Shown here one piece after another: positions 14,718 to 17,149 of a stretch of DNA of 17,149 nt (positions are counted from its first letter, which is position 1; each line of letters begins with the position of its first letter). Both the position numbers and the translations under genes were made by a program. Below the pieces are notes generated by a model, which was not told where the DNA came from, did no database searches, and saw nothing but the letters and a program-made list of their open reading frames with translations. This DNA comes from Oscillospiraceae bacterium (GTDB lineage: Bacteria > Bacillota_A > Clostridia > Oscillospirales > Oscillospiraceae): NCBI GenBank assembly GCA_015068055.1, contig SVLG01000047.1, positions 1 through 17,149 of the forward strand, read 5' to 3'.

Positions 14718-15320
14718 TCAACCAACCACCTTTCCAAATACTCTGAATTCATCATCCGGCCCTACAGCCAGAGGCGCGTAAGCATGGTTCAGGGAAACCA
14801 GCAGCGGGCTCCCGTGTTCCCGGGCCAACCGCTTGCAGAAACTCTGACCATTGAGATAGAAAATGCCGATCTCTCCCAGCTCCAGCGTAGACTGTCGCCG
14901 CACCCAGACGATCTGGCCGTTTACAAAGCGGGGGGCCATGCTGTCACCGGCGATGCGCACACCAAAGTCAGCCTGAGCCGATACTTCGCTTCCTACCTCC
15001 ACCATATCATAACCGGCATTTTCCAGAAACTGGCCGGTACCGGCGGAAACTGCCAGAGAATAGAGGGGTAGACTGCGCAGCCGCCGCTCCTCGCTGTGCT
15101 CCGGCTGGAGAAAGGTACGCTGAACATCCGTTACCCTATATAGTTTACATAATATTAGGAACTCCGCTGCGTTGGGAAGGGTGGTATCCTTCTCCCACTT
15201 GCTGACAGCCTGGGTTTTTACAGGCCAGCCCTGCTCTGTGAGGCGGCGCGCCACTTCACCCTGAGTCCATCCCTGCTGCTTCCGCAGCTCCGCAAGCCGG
15301 GTTCCAAAGCTTTTTTCCAT
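14718..15320 (-). CDS. XRE/S24 self-cleaving repressor (LexA/HdiR-like)
   Basis: This 200-residue repressor has a Cro/CI-type helix-turn-helix at about 5-60 (WTQGEVARRLTEQ, AVSKWEKDTTLPN) and an S24 (LexA-type) peptidase domain at about 88-200. The likely autocleavage bond is A93-G94 in AVSAGTG, with nucleophile S127 in GDSMAP and general base K163 in FCKRLA, all in the order known from LexA, CI and HdiR. Such proteins cleave themselves when RecA filaments form, which releases their operators. I chose ATG 15320: AGGAG lies eight bases before it, while ATG 15326 is only two bases from that site. It is divergent from a Y-family polymerase across a gap with three operator-like repeats, so it most likely represses that polymerase and perhaps itself. 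It is not canonical LexA, whose HTH differs. Confidence 0.9.
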   Translation of the reverse strand: MEKSFGTRLAELRKQQGWTQGEVARRLTEQGWPVKTQAVSKWEKDTTLPNAAEFLILCKLYRVTDVQRTFLQPEHSEERRLRSLPLYSLAVSAGTGQFLENAGYDMVEVGSEVSAQADFGVRIAGDSMAPRFVNGQIVWVRRQSTLELGEIGIFYLNGQSFCKRLAREHGSPLLVSLNHAYAPLAVGPDDEFRVFGKVVG

Positions 15321-15340
15321 AGGCATCTCTCCTTTGTCTT

Positions 15341-15369
15341 ACTATATACCATTTTATATAAATTGGCAA
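15341..15369 (-). promoter_or_regulatory. Promoter of the S24 repressor (TTGCCA-17-TATAGT)
   Basis: On the minus strand TTGCCA (15364-15369) and TATAGT (15341-15346) are 17 bases apart. Transcription would start near 15334, giving a short leader with the AAAGGAG site. The nearest operator-like repeat (15377-15394) lies just upstream of the -35 and not within the promoter. Confidence 0.8.
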
Positions 15370-15376
15370 GTGTTTC

Positions 15377-15394
15377 TCTTAACGAGCGAATTTT
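15377..15394 (+). promoter_or_regulatory. Operator-like repeat O1
   Basis: TCTTAACGAGCGAATTTT matches the other two copies except in the centre (ACG in place of AT/TA) and is the least symmetrical copy. It lies between the two promoters, eight bases upstream of the repressor -35. Confidence 0.75.
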
Positions 15395-15398
15395 CCTC

Positions 15399-15427
15399 TT
15401 GATTTATCTTATTAAGCGAATTATAAT
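15399..15427 (+). promoter_or_regulatory. Promoter of the Y-family polymerase (TTGATT-17-TATAAT)
   Basis: TTGATT (15399-15404) and TATAAT (15422-15427) are exactly 17 bases apart. Transcription would begin near 15434, about 32 bases before the polymerase ATG. Operator-like repeat O2 fills the spacer and part of the -10, and O3 covers the start region. Confidence 0.88.
15407..15424 (+). promoter_or_regulatory. Operator-like repeat O2
   Basis: TCTTATTAAGCGAATTAT contains the perfect palindrome CTTA-T-TAAG followed by CGAATT, shared with O1 and O3. It occupies the space between the -35 and -10 of the polymerase promoter, so a bound repressor would exclude RNA polymerase. Confidence 0.82.
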
Positions 15428-15435
15428 AGGAATTA

Positions 15436-15453
15436 GCTTAATAAGCGAATTTT
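15436..15453 (+). promoter_or_regulatory. Operator-like repeat O3
   Basis: GCTTAATAAGCGAATTTT contains the perfect palindrome GCTTA-A-TAAGC followed by CGAATT. It lies just after the expected start point of the polymerase transcript, 29 bases from O2, which is itself 30 bases from O1. Confidence 0.82.
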
Positions 15454-15465
15454 ACGAGGTGCCTT

Positions 15466-16716
15466 ATGAAGCCTGTCATTTTTCATGTGGATGTCAACAG
15501 CGCCTTTCTCTCCTGGACGGCCGCGGAGCGGCTGCGGCGGGGTGACCCGCTGGATCTGAGAACCGTCCCCTCCGTCATCGCCGGTGACAAGGAGGAACGT
15601 CACGGCATCATTCTGGCCAAGAGCACCCCGGCCAAGGCCTTTGGCATCAAGACCGGGGAACCCATCTGGAAAGCGCAGCAAAAGTGTCCGGAGCTTATCA
15701 TAGAGCGGCCGGATTATGCCCTCTATGTCCGCGAGTCCCGGCGCTTTGTGGCGCTGCTGCGGGATACGGCCCCGCTGGTGGAGCAGTATTCCATCGACGA
15801 GGCCTGGGCCGACATGAGCGGCACCACCTGGAGCCGGGGCGACCCGCTGGAGGCAGCGGAACAGCTGCGGCTGCGGGTCAAAAAAGAGTTGGGCTTCACG
15901 GTAAATGTCGGTGTCAGCAGCAACAAGCTCCTTGCCAAAATGGCCGGGGACCTCCGCAAGCCCGACCGGGTCAACACGCTCTTTCCACATGAGATAGAGG
16001 AAAAGCTCTGGCCCCTGCCGGTGCGGGAACTTTTCTCCGTCGGTCCCGCCACAGAAAGAAAGCTGGCCTTCTTTGGCATCCACACCATCGGCGAGCTGGC
16101 AAAAAGCGACCCGGACTTCCTCCGCGCCCGGCTCCACAGTCACGGAGAGCTGATCTGGCACTATGCCAACGGCCGGGGGGACTGCCGTGTCTGCAACGAA
16201 ACCGAGCCCAACAAGGGCTACGGCAACTCCGTTACCACCGCCCGGGATGTAACCGACGCCCTCAGTGCCCACCGGGTACTCCTTTCCCTCTGCGAAACCG
16301 TAGGGGCACGGATGCGGGCCGACGGCCAGACGGGCCGGGTGGTGATGGTACATATCCGAAACGGCGAACTGGAGGACTGCTCTCACCAGCGGCCCCTCCC
16401 CTGCTGCACCGCGGCTACCAACGAGATTTGGGAGAGTGCCTGCCGTTGCTTCGATGAGCTGTGGGACGGGCATACGCCCCTGCGGCAGCTGGGTGTGCAG
16501 GTAAGCCATGTGGTCATGGGCGCGCCCCGGCAGTTTGACTTTCTGGACCAGCGGGGCGAGCGCTGGGACCGGCTGGACAAGGCCGTGGACAAGGTGCGAG
16601 GCAAATACGGGGAGGATGCCCTCTACCGGGCCTGCTTTCTCCGGGGCGAGAGTCCCGCCATGGGCGGCGGTCTCAGCAAGCACCGGCGCACGGGCATCAC
16701 CAAGCCTTTGGGCTAA
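15466..16716 (+). CDS. Y-family DNA polymerase (Pol IV / UmuC-type)
   Basis: This is an error-prone translesion DNA polymerase of 416 residues. The palm begins VIFHVDVNSAFLSW, with catalytic D9 and steric-gate F14; the second acidic cluster is SIDEAWADM with D111 and E112. Finger residues and the little-finger domain (about 245-350) follow, and QFDFL (356-360) is a plausible though divergent beta-clamp binding motif. The DVNSAFLSW start is typical of a subset of Clostridia polymerases that are related to DinB/UmuC but distinct from textbook DinB. ATG 15466 has GAGGT five bases upstream. It is divergent from the S24 repressor, and O2/O3 cover its promoter, so it should be strongly repressed and induced by DNA damage. 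I leave the gene symbol blank because dinB and umuC are not separable here. Confidence 0.93.
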   Translation: MKPVIFHVDVNSAFLSWTAAERLRRGDPLDLRTVPSVIAGDKEERHGIILAKSTPAKAFGIKTGEPIWKAQQKCPELIIERPDYALYVRESRRFVALLRDTAPLVEQYSIDEAWADMSGTTWSRGDPLEAAEQLRLRVKKELGFTVNVGVSSNKLLAKMAGDLRKPDRVNTLFPHEIEEKLWPLPVRELFSVGPATERKLAFFGIHTIGELAKSDPDFLRARLHSHGELIWHYANGRGDCRVCNETEPNKGYGNSVTTARDVTDALSAHRVLLSLCETVGARMRADGQTGRVVMVHIRNGELEDCSHQRPLPCCTAATNEIWESACRCFDELWDGHTPLRQLGVQVSHVVMGAPRQFDFLDQRGERWDRLDKAVDKVRGKYGEDALYRACFLRGESPAMGGGLSKHRRTGITKPLG

Positions 16717-16739
16717 GAGGGGCCTTTGCCCATTGTTTT

Positions 16740-16781
16740 GCCTCCAAACGGGGTATAATATCTCTCTCAAAAGGAGGCGAA
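16740..16781 (+). promoter_or_regulatory. Promoter -10 and RBS-complementary repeat before the last gene
   Basis: TATAAT (16754-16759) is the likely -10; the best -35 (TTGTTT at 16733-16738) has only a 15-base spacer. GCCTCC (16740-16745), upstream of the -10, is the exact complement of GGAGGC (16773-16778), which contains the ribosome binding site. With flanking bases and one G-U pair an RNA helix of 9 bp is possible. This repeats the arrangement before the J-protein gene. Confidence 0.6.
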
Positions 16782-16786
16782 TCTAT

Positions 16787-17149
16787 TTGCAATTTCGCTT
16801 TTTGCTCTGTTGGCTGGCCTGCATGGCCCTGCATCTTTTTCTTTATTTCGGCTCCCAGTACTGGGAAGGCGAGCCACATACAGTAGGCTGGAGGCTGGAT
16901 GAACGCATCCCGGTGGTGCCGGGCTTTATCTACATTTACTGCAGCTGGTTTCTGATGCTGGTTCTGGTGCCGCTGGCCCTTTACCGGGCGGATCCGGTAA
17001 CAGCCCTGCGCTATCTGCTGGCAGATGTCTTTGACCAATTCATTTCCTTTGCGGTCTTTATGCTTTACCCCACCACCTTTGACCGGCCCGCACCGGCGGG
17101 CAAGGGACTTACCCATCTGCTTTTCCGCATTGTCTATGGAGCCAACCAC
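16787..17149 (+). CDS. PAP2-like membrane protein, N-terminal part only
   Basis: There are 121 open codons from TTG 16787 to the window edge; the C-terminal part lies outside. The TTG is supported by AAGGAGG nine bases upstream and by a hydrophobic start (MQFRFLLCWLACMALHLFLYFG). Then come a luminal-looking segment ending LDERIPVVPGFIYIY, a second membrane helix (CSWFLMLVLVPLALY), a third (LADVFDQFISFAVFMLYP) and TTFDRP. The LDERIP-VPGFIYIY and YPT-x-RP pattern resembles PAP2-superfamily lipid phosphatases of the inositolphosphotransferase-like type. The catalytic PSGH and SR-H-D motifs would lie beyond the edge, so this is a resemblance only. Confidence 0.6.
   Translation, partial: MQFRFLLCWLACMALHLFLYFGSQYWEGEPHTVGWRLDERIPVVPGFIYIYCSWFLMLVLVPLALYRADPVTALRYLLADVFDQFISFAVFMLYPTTFDRPAPAGKGLTHLLFRIVYGANH

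Noticed and set aside
16717..16740. Terminator after the polymerase gene
   Set aside because: Only a 4-bp GGGC/GCCC hairpin with a broken T tract; too weak to call.
15433..16770. 445-codon minus-strand reading frame
   Set aside because: Antisense to the polymerase, also covering its promoter repeats.

Overview
The window looks like chromosomal DNA from a moderately GC-rich, Gram-positive anaerobe of the Clostridia, most like Oscillospiraceae/Ruminococcaceae. The grounds are: strong AGGAGG-type ribosome binding sites, some TTG starts, a DUF1385-prmC pair, a recA-recX-rimO string, a small Cys-rich CPHY-type protein and class II fructose-bisphosphate aldolase. This placement is inferred from gene content and style only. 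Nearly all of the window is coding. No gene-free stretch exceeds 300 bases.

Left part (1-3621). A bifunctional chorismate mutase/prephenate dehydratase gene (pheA, minus strand) runs off the left edge. It is divergent from a SulP-type anion transporter that has no STAS domain. After a strong terminator comes a visibly AT-rich stretch carrying a GIY-YIG nuclease-like gene (minus) and a 10-11 bp repeat family. This stretch abuts a tRNA-Leu(CAA) gene (minus) with its own consensus promoter and a long terminator palindrome.

Centre (3622-12180, all plus strand). This is a long, tightly packed run: a lipoprotein with Ca-loop (FG-GAP-like) repeats, an OmpR-type response regulator, a membrane histidine kinase, DUF1385, prmC (release-factor methylation), recA, recX (ATGA overlap), rimO (ATGA overlap) and a small cupin. 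A possible internal recA promoter overlapped by a 6-6-6 palindrome lies inside prmC. A membrane-anchored J-domain protein follows from a perfect-consensus promoter. The promoter spacer of that gene is the exact reverse complement of its own ribosome binding site.

Right part (12777-17149). A bidirectional terminator separates the J-protein gene from a minus-strand string read as S24/XRE self-cleaving repressor -> Cys-rich protein -> PAP2 phosphatase -> fba. Divergent from the repressor is a Y-family DNA polymerase (Pol IV type). The 145-base gap between them holds two good promoters and three operator-like repeats spaced 29-30 bp (about three helical turns) apart, one of them sitting between the -35 and -10 of the polymerase promoter. 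This looks like a self-contained SOS-type switch: RecA, encoded about 5 kb away, would trigger repressor cleavage and release the polymerase. The window ends inside a TTG-started membrane protein resembling PAP2-family enzymes. Its ribosome binding site is also complementary to sequence inside its own promoter.
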